A stretch of DNA of 64,000 nucleotides from Acidobacteriaceae bacterium (lineage in GTDB: Bacteria > Acidobacteriota > Terriglobia > Terriglobales > Acidobacteriaceae), in NCBI GenBank assembly GCA_003139095.1, contig PLHW01000075.1:62001-126000 (forward strand), written 5' to 3'. The stretch's first letter is position 1; each line of letters starts with the position of its first letter. A program made the translations under genes and the position numbers. The notes under the pieces are model-generated. The model saw only the letters and a program-made list of their open reading frames with translations, searched no databases and was not told the DNA's origin. Positions 51,713 through 60,494 of this stretch are shown one piece after another.

Positions 51713-52435
51713 ATGCACTTGTCCTCCCTCCTCTTATCCTTCGTCGGCGGCGAAATAGTCGATCTCGTCCTTCAAACCGGTGCAGTCGCCAAAAGCGTTC
51801 TGGTCATACTGCTCGCCTTCAGCGTCTTTTCCTGGGCCGTCATCCTTTCCAAGTGGCGCGTTCTGCGCCGCGCTCGCTCGCAAAGTGAGCGTTTTGTCCG
51901 CGCCTTCCGCAAGGCGCAACGCCTTCAGGATGTCGTCTCGGTCGCCGAGCAGTTCCGTCCCAGCCCGTTAGTTGGCGTCCTTGACGGCGCAATCGCCGAG
52001 TTCAAGCGCCAGATGGGCACAACCGGCGGAATTCACAACCCGGTCGCAATCCAGCGTGCCATGCAGATCGCATCCTCGGAAGAGATCACGCGCTTCGAGC
52101 GCAACGTTCCCTGGCTCGCCATCACCGGCGCTGTCACGCCTTTCATCGGCCTGTTCGGAACCGTCTGGGGAATCATCGACGCCTTCCACGGCCTCGGCAC
52201 CGCGGGCGCGGCCACCTTGCGCGCCGTCGCTCCCGGGATCTCCGAAGCCCTCATCACCACCGCCGCAGGTTTGGCCGCTGCTATTCCCGCGGTTATCGCC
52301 TACAACCTGATCATCGGCTCCATCCGCGAGTTCGCCTCGCGCAATGACGACTTCGCCCTCGAGATGCTCAACATGGTTGAGCGCCAATCGCCGCCGCAGG
52401 GAAACGCGCAACCGGTCAGCGAGGTTCGCCGCTGA
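51713..52435 (+). CDS. tolQ: Tol-Pal proton channel subunit TolQ (MotA/TolQ/ExbB family)
   Basis: 240 residues, three membrane helices (about 18-42, 130-155, 172-195). Characteristic parts are AVILSKWRVLRRAR, ERNVPWLAITGAVTPFIGLFGTVWG split over helix 2, and ISEALITTAAGLAAAIPAVIAYN in helix 3. With TolR it uses the proton gradient to energise TolA. The stop overlaps the tolR ATG as TGATG. Confidence 0.9.
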   Translation: MHLSSLLLSFVGGEIVDLVLQTGAVAKSVLVILLAFSVFSWAVILSKWRVLRRARSQSERFVRAFRKAQRLQDVVSVAEQFRPSPLVGVLDGAIAEFKRQMGTTGGIHNPVAIQRAMQIASSEEITRFERNVPWLAITGAVTPFIGLFGTVWGIIDAFHGLGTAGAATLRAVAPGISEALITTAAGLAAAIPAVIAYNLIIGSIREFASRNDDFALEMLNMVERQSPPQGNAQPVSEVRR

Positions 52436-52860
52436 TGGCCTTCACCGCTCCCAACGGACGCACGCAGACCGCGCTCGCCGACATCAATATCACTCCGCTC
52501 GTAGACGTTGTCCTCGTCCTCCTCATCATATTTATGGTGACCGCGCCCGTTCTCCAGTCCGGCATCGAAGTCAATGTGCCGCACACGCGCACCGTCAAGG
52601 AGATCACCGAGGAGCGTCTCGTGATCAGCATCGACAAGTCGCAGCGCGTCTTTCTGGGCAACGATCCCATCAACATCAACCAGATCGCGCCCGCCCTCAA
52701 GCAGCGCATTCGCGACCCGCGCCATCAGGCTATCTACCTGCGCTCGGACGAAGACGTCCCGTTCGGCGCGTTCGCCACCGTGATGGACGCCATCAAACAG
52801 GCAGGCATCGGCAACGTGAGCATTGTTACTCAGCCCATTGACGCGCATGGCAAACACTAA
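52435..52860 (+). CDS. tolR: TolR (ExbD/TolR biopolymer transport protein)
   Basis: 141 residues: cytoplasmic N-terminus, one membrane helix with the proton-path aspartate in ITPLVDVVLVLLIIFMVTAP, and a periplasmic domain ending TQPIDAHGKH. Overlaps the next gene by 14 bases. Partner of TolQ in outer-membrane constriction at division. Confidence 0.92.
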   Translation: MAFTAPNGRTQTALADINITPLVDVVLVLLIIFMVTAPVLQSGIEVNVPHTRTVKEITEERLVISIDKSQRVFLGNDPININQIAPALKQRIRDPRHQAIYLRSDEDVPFGAFATVMDAIKQAGIGNVSIVTQPIDAHGKH

Positions 52861-53623
52861 TGTCCTCGAACACGATGGTCTCCGCCGTCCGCTCGCCTGG
52901 TCGGCCACGCTGCACGTTGCCGCCAGCGCCTTCGTCCTGCTCTGGGCCACATTCATTACCGGCATTCACGGTCAAGGCTGGGGCAGCGGCGGAGGCGGCG
53001 ATGCCATGGGCGCCACACTCGTGAATTCGGTTCCTTTGCCCGCCAGCGAGCAGCAGACAAACAATGTGCTCGCCACGGAATCCAAGGGTCTGTCGCAGTC
53101 GCAACCGAAGGTGGAGGAAAAAGAACCCGAGGCGATTCCGATCCCCGACAAGGATACGAAGCTGAGGAAGAAGCCGCAGACCACAGCAACGCAGCGTAAG
53201 CCCGAAGCGCAGCCGCCGGAGTCCAACCAGATTCCCTACGGCGAAGGCGGACCGGTCAGCGGCCCCTATGCCATGTTCAGCGCAGGCGGCGCCAAAGGCG
53301 GATTCGGTTTCACCGGCGGCGGCGGCGATTTCGGCAGCCGTTTCTCATGGTACGTACAAGCGGTGCAGCGCAAGGTATCGGAGAATTGGTTAAAGTACGA
53401 GGTCGATCCGACGATCCACGAGGCCAATCGCGTCTACGTGACTTTTGACATTGCCCGCGATGGGCATCCGTCCAACGTGCAGATCGAGCAGTCCAGCGGC
53501 GTGCCTTCGCTCGACATCTCGGCCATGCGTGCTGTTCAACGCATCGACACATTCGGCCCTTTGCCCCCGGAATATTCCGGCAACCGAGTTTCGGTAGAAT
53601 TTTGGTTCGATTACAAGAGATAA
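52847..53623 (+). CDS. TolA/TonB-type energy transducer
   Basis: 258 residues from ATG 52847, inside the end of tolR. One N-terminal membrane helix (residues about 17-40), a glycine-rich patch (GQGWGSGGGGDAMG), a Pro/Lys/Glu-rich linker without the long coiled coil of E. coli TolA, another Gly-rich stretch (GGAKGGFGFTGGGGDFG), and a C-terminal TonB-like domain (YVTFDIARDGHPSNVQIEQSSG ... DISAMRAVQRI). Its position marks it as the TolA of this Tol-Pal system, though the C-domain is TonB-type. Confidence 0.85.
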   Translation: MANTNVLEHDGLRRPLAWSATLHVAASAFVLLWATFITGIHGQGWGSGGGGDAMGATLVNSVPLPASEQQTNNVLATESKGLSQSQPKVEEKEPEAIPIPDKDTKLRKKPQTTATQRKPEAQPPESNQIPYGEGGPVSGPYAMFSAGGAKGGFGFTGGGGDFGSRFSWYVQAVQRKVSENWLKYEVDPTIHEANRVYVTFDIARDGHPSNVQIEQSSGVPSLDISAMRAVQRIDTFGPLPPEYSGNRVSVEFWFDYKR

Positions 53624-53680
53624 GTGGTTCGCGTTTTGTAGCTTTGTCATTTTCGTCGGTTGTTTTAAAGGGAGTGAAAA

Positions 53681-55105
53681 TTGAGCAACGCGATACCCCC
53701 CATTCCACATCCTACTAACGACGAGCAAATTCGCTCGTTCGGCAAGGGGATTACGTCGCGCCACGAACATAAATCCCAGCTTGGCCGCCAGTCGCTTTTC
53801 GTCGTCGCCATACTCTTCGCGCTGGCCGCCTCCAGTTCGGCACAAGACTGGATTCGCACCGGTACCGGCCTCGGTGTCGAAAAAGTTCGCGTCGCCGCCC
53901 CTGACTTCAAACCCTCCACCGCCGACGCCAAAAACACCGACCTGCTCAAAACCTTCAACAGCACGCTCTGGAACGACCTCGACAATGCCGGAATTTTCTT
54001 CCTCGTCTCGAAAAGTTTTTATCCCTTGCAAACGCCCTCGCAACCCACCGAGGTAAAATTCGCGGACTGGTCGTCGCCTCCGCCCGAAGCCTCCATGCTC
54101 GCCTTCGGCAATCTGGGCGCAACCGCCGACAAGGTCATGGTGCAGGGCTGGCTCTATGACCTCAAGAATCCCGCCTCGCCGCAGGTCTTAGGCAAGCAAT
54201 ACAGCGATTCTGCGACCGACGATGCTGTCCGCCTCATCGCGCACAAGTTCGCCGATGAAATTATCTTTCGCCTGGGCGGCGGAATCCCCGGCATTGCCGA
54301 AAGCAAAATTTATTTCGTCAGCGATCGCACCGGCCACAAAGAAATCTGGATGATGGATTACGACGGCGCCAACCAGCAGCAGGTCACGCATCTAGGCAGC
54401 ATTTCCCTATCGCCGCGAATTTCTCCCGATGGCTCCCGCCTCGCCTTCAGTTCCGCCACCAAGAGCGGCTGGGAAATTCTGATGTATTCCTTCGATCTCA
54501 ATCGCCTCGTCAGTTTTGCACGCTTTGGTGGCATGAATCTGTCTCCCTCCTGGTCGCCCGACGGCAAACTCGCCTTCTCTTCCTCGCGCAACGGCTTTCC
54601 CAACATCTTCGTCGTCGATGGCTCGGGCAATAACGGCCACCGCCTCACCACCGACAAAGGTCCCGATGTCTCTCCCACATGGAATCGCAAAACCGGTTCG
54701 CAAATTGCTTTCGTCAGCGGTCGTACCGGCTTGCCGCAGATTTACACGATGGAGGCCGATGGCACCAACATGCAGCGCGTCACCGATCAGGGCTATGCGG
54801 TCTCTCCCAACTGGTCGCCCAACGGCCAGTTTCTGACTTTCTCGTGGATGCGCAAATACGGCCCCGGCGAACCCGGCTCCAATGATCTTTACCTGATGGA
54901 CGTCGCCAGCAAGCAGTGGGTACAGCTCACACACGATGCCGGCCGCAACGATTTTCCCTGCTGGTCGCCGGATGGGCGGCATATTATCTTCCAGTCGCAC
55001 CGCACCGGCGCCGACCAGATCTTTACCATGCTCGCCGATGGTACGAATTTAAAGCAGTTGACTACCAAGGGCAGTAATACACAGCCCAACTGGAGTTGGA
55101 AATAG
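53681..55105 (+). CDS. tolB: Tol-Pal periplasmic beta-propeller protein TolB
   Basis: 474 residues from TTG 53681, with GGGAG seven to eight bases upstream and no other in-frame start before the signal sequence. A hydrophilic leader of about 37 residues comes before the hydrophobic segment SLFVVAILFALAASSSAQ. The N-domain follows, then WD40-like propeller blades with repeated SPRISPDGSRLAFSS, SPSWSPDGKLAFSS and SPNWSPNGQFLTFS. TolB binds Pal and shuttles between Pal and TolA. Confidence 0.9.
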   Translation: MSNAIPPIPHPTNDEQIRSFGKGITSRHEHKSQLGRQSLFVVAILFALAASSSAQDWIRTGTGLGVEKVRVAAPDFKPSTADAKNTDLLKTFNSTLWNDLDNAGIFFLVSKSFYPLQTPSQPTEVKFADWSSPPPEASMLAFGNLGATADKVMVQGWLYDLKNPASPQVLGKQYSDSATDDAVRLIAHKFADEIIFRLGGGIPGIAESKIYFVSDRTGHKEIWMMDYDGANQQQVTHLGSISLSPRISPDGSRLAFSSATKSGWEILMYSFDLNRLVSFARFGGMNLSPSWSPDGKLAFSSSRNGFPNIFVVDGSGNNGHRLTTDKGPDVSPTWNRKTGSQIAFVSGRTGLPQIYTMEADGTNMQRVTDQGYAVSPNWSPNGQFLTFSWMRKYGPGEPGSNDLYLMDVASKQWVQLTHDAGRNDFPCWSPDGRHIIFQSHRTGADQIFTMLADGTNLKQLTTKGSNTQPNWSWK

Positions 55106-55224
55106 TGGTTGGAATGCGAGTCGTCACTTAGCGAATTTCGGAGTTGCGGCCGGCCAACCGTGCGCCCAGCCGCAACCCTCGATTGCATGCCACAATCGGG
55201 GCGCACAGAAACTTGGAGGAACCC

Positions 55225-55254
55225 GTGAAGCACCAGATAGTGAAGCACCAGATA
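55225..55254. repeat. Perfect 15-base tandem duplication at the start of pal
   Basis: GTGAAGCACCAGATA occurs at 55225-55239 and again at 55240-55254. Both copies begin with an in-frame GTG, so the duplication supplies two possible start codons; only the first has GGAGGA at proper distance (55215-55220). Confidence 0.9.
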
Positions 55255-55977
55255 AAGATGTGGGGTCTGTTCGTAGCTGCACTTGGTACGCTAATGTTCC
55301 TGGGCGCATGCGCGAAAAAAGCGGCCCCGCCGCCGCCCGCGCCGCCGCCCTCGCCTACCGCTCCAACCGCGTCGCTGTCCGCGAGTCCGAACACCATCAA
55401 CAAGGGCGACTCAACCACTCTTACCTGGCAGACCACCAACGCCACCGATGTCAGCATCGATGCGATCGGCGCTGTCGATCCCAGCGGTTCGCGCCAGGTT
55501 AGTCCGTCGGATTCGACTACTTATCATCTGGTCGCAAAGGGCCCTGGCGGGACCCAGGATGCCACCGCGCGCGTGACCGTCAATCCCGCGCCTGCTCCCC
55601 CTCCGCCGCAGACTTCCAACGCTACCGAAGAGGAGTTGTTTGCGCAGAACGTGAAGGATGTCTACTTCGATTATGACAAGTCGGACATCCGCCCCAGCGA
55701 ACAGGGCGCGATCCAGGCCGATGCGCAATTCCTTCAGCAGCATCCCGGGATTCACGTGACGATCGAAGGGCACTGCGATGAACGCGGCTCGACCGAATAC
55801 AATCTCGCTCTCGGCACCAGTCGCGCCGATGCCGCGAAGAGCGCCCTCATCCAGGCTGGCGTCGCCGGCGATCGCATCAAAACCTACAGTTACGGCAAAG
55901 AGAAGCCGTTCTGCACCGAGTCGAACGAAAGTTGCTGGCAGCAGAATCGCCGTGCGCACTTCGTGTACGAAAAGTAA
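55225..55977 (+). CDS. pal: Peptidoglycan-associated lipoprotein Pal with Ig-like domain
   Basis: 250 residues from GTG 55225; GTG 55240 and ATG 55258 are alternatives, but only the first has a good ribosome site. The lipoprotein signal ends in the lipobox LGAC. After a Pro-rich linker comes an Ig-like domain at about residues 50-125 (SASPNTINKGDSTTLTWQT ... STTYHLVAKGPGGT), then the OmpA domain with YFDYDKSDIRPSEQ and HCDERGSTEYNLALGTSRAD for peptidoglycan binding. Most Pal proteins lack the Ig-like domain. Confidence 0.92.
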   Translation: MKHQIVKHQIKMWGLFVAALGTLMFLGACAKKAAPPPPAPPPSPTAPTASLSASPNTINKGDSTTLTWQTTNATDVSIDAIGAVDPSGSRQVSPSDSTTYHLVAKGPGGTQDATARVTVNPAPAPPPPQTSNATEEELFAQNVKDVYFDYDKSDIRPSEQGAIQADAQFLQQHPGIHVTIEGHCDERGSTEYNLALGTSRADAAKSALIQAGVAGDRIKTYSYGKEKPFCTESNESCWQQNRRAHFVYEK

Positions 55978-55998
55978 AATCGGTCGAGCTATCAATCA

Positions 55999-56135
55999 GG
56001 GGACGAGGCCTGCCTCGTCCCCACCGACCCCGCGAGTAATTTGTCTGGAGCATGTTTCATAAATAGGTTTTGGGTAGGGCACGGCTTCAGCCGTGCCGCC
56101 ATGGGCCAATAAAAATGCGGGCTTTAGCCCCCGAG
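55999..56135. repeat. Three successive hairpins between pal and cpoB
   Basis: GGGGACGAGGC / GCCTCGTCCCC at 55999-56022 is an 11-base-pair stem with a tight loop, a good terminator stem without a U-run. GGCACGGCT / AGCCGTGCC at 56078-56097 and GGGCT / AGCCC near 56120-56130 follow. The last two are of the 'cggcttcagccg' and 'gcgggctttagccc' interspersed kinds seen widely in acidobacteria. Confidence 0.7.
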
Positions 56136-56207
56136 GGCTTGACAGATTGCTTCGGAAACTATTTATGAGATCAGTTCTACGCTGAGGTTCAATAACTGAG
56201 GTTCACT

Positions 56208-57050
56208 ATGAGATCGCACCGTTCTTACTTCGTACTCTTAATCCTTTTCAGTTTCGCGCTCGCGCTCGCTCCCGCCTACGCCGCCAATCGCGACATCGTG
56301 CAGCTTCAAACCCAAGTCGACCAGCTTCAGCAGGCGATGACGCAAATGAAGCAGTCGTTCGACGAGCGCATGGGCGTGATGAAGAACCTGCTCGAGCAGA
56401 ACACCGACGCGGCTAACAAAGTCACCGCCGCCATCGACGGCCTTCAGGCTTCCATCAACAAGCAGCAGCAGGACCGCGCCGCGCAGGTCGACCAGATCTC
56501 CGGTCAAATCCAGGCGCTCACCGACACCATGGACGAACTGAAAGTTCGCCTCGCCAAGCTCAGCAAACAGTTCGAAGACATGCAGTCAGCGCAGCAATCC
56601 ATGGCCGCGCAGCAGACGCAAGCCCAACAGCAACAGCAAGCCATGGCCGCTGCGCCTCCGCCCGACGTGCTCTACAACAACGCCCTGCGCGACTACAACG
56701 GCGGCAGCAACGATGTAGCCACGCAGGAATTCGGCGACTACATCAAGTATTATCCCGACACCGATCTGGCGGGCAACGCGTACTTCTATCTCGCCGAGAT
56801 GGAATATAAGGCGGGCGATTATCCAAAGGCCATCGCCAATTACGACTTAGTCCTGAAAAATTTTCCCAGTGGGAGCAAGGCCGCGTCTGCGCAGTTAAGA
56901 AAAGGATTCGCGCTGATTGAAGTCGGCAAAAAGGAAGACGGCGAACAGGAATTAAGGCACGTGATTCAGCGCTATCCGCGCACCAACGAAGCCGCGCAGG
57001 CCAAAGAGCGTTTGCGCAAGCTCGGAGCCGCTCCCACGCGCGGCCGCTAG
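56208..57050 (+). CDS. cpoB: Cell division coordinator CpoB/YbgF
   Basis: 280 residues. A signal peptide (ending PAYAAN), a coiled coil of about residues 28-140 rich in Gln (LQTQVDQLQQAMTQMKQSF; AQQTQAQQQQQAMA), then TPR repeats at about 150-275 with FYLAEMEYKAGDYPKAIANYD and ELRHVIQRYPRTNEAAQAKERL. CpoB links Tol-Pal constriction with peptidoglycan synthesis in E. coli. GAGG lies six bases before the ATG. Last gene of the tol cluster. Confidence 0.9.
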   Translation: MRSHRSYFVLLILFSFALALAPAYAANRDIVQLQTQVDQLQQAMTQMKQSFDERMGVMKNLLEQNTDAANKVTAAIDGLQASINKQQQDRAAQVDQISGQIQALTDTMDELKVRLAKLSKQFEDMQSAQQSMAAQQTQAQQQQQAMAAAPPPDVLYNNALRDYNGGSNDVATQEFGDYIKYYPDTDLAGNAYFYLAEMEYKAGDYPKAIANYDLVLKNFPSGSKAASAQLRKGFALIEVGKKEDGEQELRHVIQRYPRTNEAAQAKERLRKLGAAPTRGR

Positions 57051-57067
57051 CCTTCGTTTCGCTAGCG
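57045..57067. terminator. Candidate bidirectional terminator between cpoB and the DUF4252 gene
   Basis: CGCTAGC (57045-57051) pairs with GCTAGCG (57061-57067) over a nine-base loop. Each arm contains the stop codon of one of the two convergent genes. No strong U-run on either side. Confidence 0.4.
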
Positions 57068-57670
57068 CCGGGTATTTGGCACTTCGATCCCGCCTTCAAT
57101 GTTCGGGATCCCGAAGTGCCCGCCAAGATGCGCAATATCCACCGGACTGATCGATCCACTGACAACCACGAAGTCGACCTCTCTCGGTCGCGCCGCAAGA
57201 ATCGCCACGTTGCTGATCGCGTTGTTCCGCATACGGATCCAGACGTCCGTCACGCGCCCTTCGCCATTCTTGTCATGTTTGTTCGCCATCCGCATCCATC
57301 CCGCTGCCCGGTACTCTTCGCGAATCGAGTCCAGCGACTCCGGTTCGTAACTCCACGAGCCGGCGTAGCGAAAATCGTGCACCGAAATTCCGCTCACTCC
57401 CGCAATCACCCGCCGCAGGTCTTCGTTATTCGGATCGAGCTTCGACGCCAGGACCAGCATGGAGTGGTCCAGCGTGAACTCGGTCTTCGACGAGGCGTCC
57501 TGCCGCAAGCTCTCAAGCCCACGCGGTAGAATCTCGCGCTGCGACGGCGCAGGCGTCTGCCGCGACAATTGCCCCGAGTACGTTTGCCCGGACGATTGCT
57601 GCTGGGCTCCCGCCAAGTGAGCCGCCGAAATTGCCATCGACAAAGGAAGAATGATGCGCAAAACTCTCAT
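57062..57670 (-). CDS. Exported DUF4252-like protein
   Basis: 202 residues from ATG 57670 with a signal peptide (RVLRIILPLSMAISAAHLAGA). The mature part matches the DUF4252 pattern as I recall it: LDHSMLVLASKLDPNNEDLR, ISVHDFRYAGSWSY, REEYRAAGWMRM, then AAR-PREVDFVVVSGSISP and a GGHFGIPNIE end. Family function is unknown; members are secreted or lipoproteins. Frame extends to 57706 but the signal peptide fixes the start. Confidence 0.75.
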   Translation of the reverse strand: MRVLRIILPLSMAISAAHLAGAQQQSSGQTYSGQLSRQTPAPSQREILPRGLESLRQDASSKTEFTLDHSMLVLASKLDPNNEDLRRVIAGVSGISVHDFRYAGSWSYEPESLDSIREEYRAAGWMRMANKHDKNGEGRVTDVWIRMRNNAISNVAILAARPREVDFVVVSGSISPVDIAHLGGHFGIPNIEGGIEVPNTRR

Positions 57671-57872
57671 GTCGCGCCTCAAACCACAGAACCACGTCGT
57701 CATCACAACCCTTCGTTACCCAATCTCAGATTCCGAAATTCAACCCACAACCCTTGGACGCACGCCCGCCCAAAAAGCGAGCGCCGTCCCATATCAACCC
57801 GGCGCCCCCAAATTAGTTGTCGTTGAAATTCGGCTCGATCAGCCGCGGTCCGCGCCGCCGATCCCAGTTCCG

Positions 57873-58712
57873 TCACACCACGTCGGCCGCCGCAGCCTTT
57901 CCCGCTATCCCGCTCGTCGAGCGCAGCGTCACCCAGTCCGTCTGAATGCTCTCCCAGTCCTGAATCAAAAATCCGTACGACTCAAAGAGCTGCCGTATGC
58001 GCGGACGCGTCCACCCCACAATCTCCTCCAGAATCGGCACCAGCGTGGCAAGCGCGTTGTCGCTCAGCACCGTGCGTTTCGCAATCTGCGCCACATGCTT
58101 CGACTCCGACACCGCGATCGTGAACCCGTCATGCCGGTTCACGTGCAGCATCACATGAATATCCGAGCTGCCATCGCCGACATACACCACGTGATCCAGC
58201 GGAATTCCGAGCTCGTCCGATAGCTGTTCGAGCCGCGCCACCTTCCCGTAGCCGGCCGTCGCGCGCACTAGCGTTTCAATCTCACCGCTCGCCGTGTATT
58301 CAAATTCCGTACCAAAAATGTGATCCGGCGGCACAATCCCTTCCAGCGCCGACTGAATCACCTCCACCGGCGCCGCCGACAGCACGTAAAACTCGAAGTG
58401 GAACCCGTCGATCTTCCGGTCCAGAATCTCGTACACCTGCTCGATGTTTTCCTTGAGCCGGATTCGCTTTCCCACCTGCACCAGATCGTCGCGCCGCACC
58501 CGCGACCGAAATTCCGGATCGTGCAGCAATAGGTAGGAAAGCTCCGCCCCCTGCTGCACCAGGTTCAGCTTTGCCATTCCCTTCGTCTTGCGCTCAAATT
58601 CGTCAACACTAATACCCACCAGTTCGCTCAAAACGTAGCCCGTATCGTTGAACGTCAACGTCTGATCGAAGTCACTCGCAAATAAGTAGTGCTTAGGATT
58701 TTTGTTAGCCAT
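57873..58712 (-). CDS. HAD-superfamily phosphatase (SerB/MtnX-like)
   Basis: 279 residues from ATG 58712. Motif I is [10 protein letters not shown], motif II the serine in VLSAAP, motif III the lysine region, and motif [15 protein letters not shown]. An all-helical cap lies between motifs I and II, as in phosphoserine phosphatase-type HAD-IB enzymes. Substrate cannot be inferred; the neighbouring genes give no clue. Confidence 0.82.
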   Translation of the reverse strand: MANKNPKHYLFASDFDQTLTFNDTGYVLSELVGISVDEFERKTKGMAKLNLVQQGAELSYLLLHDPEFRSRVRRDDLVQVGKRIRLKENIEQVYEILDRKIDGFHFEFYVLSAAPVEVIQSALEGIVPPDHIFGTEFEYTASGEIETLVRATAGYGKVARLEQLSDELGIPLDHVVYVGDGSSDIHVMLHVNRHDGFTIAVSESKHVAQIAKRTVLSDNALATLVPILEEIVGWTRPRIRQLFESYGFLIQDWESIQTDWVTLRSTSGIAGKAAAADVV

Positions 58713-58907
58713 ATCCCATCTTAGATTCAAGCGTTGGTTAACCGACCATTAAATTTCGCTATCATAGCGATTACAATAACTTGCGAATCGTTCCCGCCGC
58801 CCCAGGCATCGCCAAACACATCGCCAAAACCCGTATTGCCCGCCGCCGTCTTTGCGTGTAGCCTCATCTTGTCGTCATAAAATCGTGCAAGCGCGCCGAG
58901 GTCTGCC

Positions 58908-59126
58908 ATGCCGAATAGTGTTAGCGATCATCTTAAGAACGATGCCGATCGTGGAAAGGGCTCGCTCGAGCCCGACCAAAAAAATCAGCCCGGAAATAAT
59001 TCGATGAAGGGCCAGCTCACGCATCGCAACCCCGATCCCATCGCCGAAGGCGCGGACACTGATTTCCCCGAGCCCGGCAACAGCCCCGAGCACTCCTTCG
59101 AAGGCAAACTCCGCGGCGGAAAATAG
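58908..59126 (+). CDS. Small hydrophilic conserved-type protein
   Basis: 72 residues, rich in Pro, Gly, Asn, Asp and charged residues, probably disordered. The middle MKGQLTHRNPDPIAEGADTD and PEPGNSPEHSFEG resemble short hypothetical proteins I recall from other bacteria. No signal peptide, no cysteine. Function unknown; coding status rests on composition and this recollection. Confidence 0.5.
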   Translation: MPNSVSDHLKNDADRGKGSLEPDQKNQPGNNSMKGQLTHRNPDPIAEGADTDFPEPGNSPEHSFEGKLRGGK

Positions 59127-59288
59127 GCATTGGTCGGCCCCGATCCTCTTCTCCAATCTGCGTGCCGCTGGTTCAGCCGTCGTCTTGAGCGACCCATCCG
59201 GCGCGTCGCTCATCTCGCGTGAATCTTCGTCGCTCGCTCGTTCATCTTATTTTCGTCGCTAATTCCACTGCCCTTGAAGGAAAAAAAC

Positions 59289-60305
59289 ATGTCCCGCATG
59301 AAGGCCGTACAAATCTCCAAACCCGGCGGAAATTTTGAACTCGTCGAAAGAAATATTCCCGAACCCGCTCGCGCCCAGGTGCGCATTAAGGTCGAAGCCT
59401 GCGGCATCTGCCATAGCGATGCGTTGGTAAAAGAAGGCCACTGGCCCGGCATCCAGTACCCGCGCATTCCCGGGCACGAAATCGCGGGCCGCATCGATGC
59501 CGTGGGCGAAGGCGTCACGCAATGGACGCCCGGTCAGCGCGTCGGCGTGGGCTGGCATGGCGGACATGACTTCACTTGCGAATCCTGCCGCCGCGGCGAT
59601 TTCGTGCTCTGCAAAAACGAGAAAATCACCGCCATCACCCACGATGGCGGTTACGCCGAATACATGATCTCGCCAGCCGAAGCCGTGGCGGCCTTGCCCG
59701 CCGATCTTCCTGCCGCCGAAGCCGCGCCGCTCCTCTGCGCCGGCATCACGGTTTTCAACGCGCTGCGCAACTCGGGCGCCCGCGCCGGCGACCTCGTCGC
59801 CATCCAGGGCATCGGCGGCCTCGGACATCTCGCCATCCAATACGCGCGCCAGATGGGCTTTCGCACCGTCGCCATCGGCCGCGGCAGCGATAAAGAGCCG
59901 CTCGCCCGCAAACTAGGCGCTCATGAATACATCGACTCGGCCGCGGGCAATCCCTCGCAGGCTTTGCAGAAACTCGGCGGTGCGCACGTCGTTCTCGCCA
60001 CCGCGCCCGATTCCAAATCCATGTCCGCGCTCATCGACGGCGTCGGCCCGAGCGGCAAGATGATGATCGTGGGCGCGGGGTTCGAATCGTTGACCGTCAC
60101 GCCCCTTCAGTTGCTCGGCCAGCGCCGCACTCTCCAGGGTTGGCCTTCAGGTTCGGCCATCGATTGGGAAGACACGCTGAAGTTCAGCGCGCTGACCGGC
60201 GTGCGGCCCATGATCGAACGCTATCCGTTGGAGAAGGCCGCCGAAGCCTACGAGCAGATGATCACCGGCCGCGCCCGCTTCCGCGTCGTCCTGACCATCG
60301 CGTAA
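59289..60305 (+). CDS. Zinc-dependent alcohol dehydrogenase
   Basis: 338 residues from ATG 59289, preceded by gaagga. Catalytic zinc: CGICHSDALVKEGHWPG and GHEIAGRIDAVGEG; structural zinc region GGHDFTCESCRRGDFVLC has three cysteines plus a histidine or aspartate in place of the usual first cysteine. Rossmann motif IQGIGGLGHLAIQYARQMG. AdhA/cinnamyl-alcohol type MDR, unlike the pair in the hopanoid operon. Stands alone. Confidence 0.88.
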   Translation: MSRMKAVQISKPGGNFELVERNIPEPARAQVRIKVEACGICHSDALVKEGHWPGIQYPRIPGHEIAGRIDAVGEGVTQWTPGQRVGVGWHGGHDFTCESCRRGDFVLCKNEKITAITHDGGYAEYMISPAEAVAALPADLPAAEAAPLLCAGITVFNALRNSGARAGDLVAIQGIGGLGHLAIQYARQMGFRTVAIGRGSDKEPLARKLGAHEYIDSAAGNPSQALQKLGGAHVVLATAPDSKSMSALIDGVGPSGKMMIVGAGFESLTVTPLQLLGQRRTLQGWPSGSAIDWEDTLKFSALTGVRPMIERYPLEKAAEAYEQMITGRARFRVVLTIA

Positions 60306-60357
60306 CCATTGTCCGAAACGAGCGGGCTCACTCTTACTGTAGCCGGATTTTGGCGCA

Positions 60358-60399
60358 GTGCTGGTCGGGGTACCCAGCACGCGCGCCCTTAGCGTGCTG
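60358..60399. repeat. Overlapping hairpins after the alcohol dehydrogenase gene
   Basis: GTGCTGG / CCAGCAC (60358-60364 and 60374-60380) and CAGCACGC / GCGTGCTG (60375-60382 and 60392-60399) share the middle arm, so two alternative stems are possible. Located between convergent genes, about 53 bases after the stop. The 'gtgctgg' unit looks like another interspersed palindrome. Confidence 0.5.
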
Positions 60400-60494
60400 G
60401 GGCGGAGCGATGCGGTTTGATGCCGCTGAGAATTGCCGCTTCGCAGACTGCGGACAAACTCGACATCTTCGCAACTGGGAACTGACAACCGTCT

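Noticed and set aside
58727-58909. 60-residue frame on the minus strand upstream of the HAD gene
   Set aside because: No recognisable motif; overlaps the promoter side of both neighbours and looks like chance.
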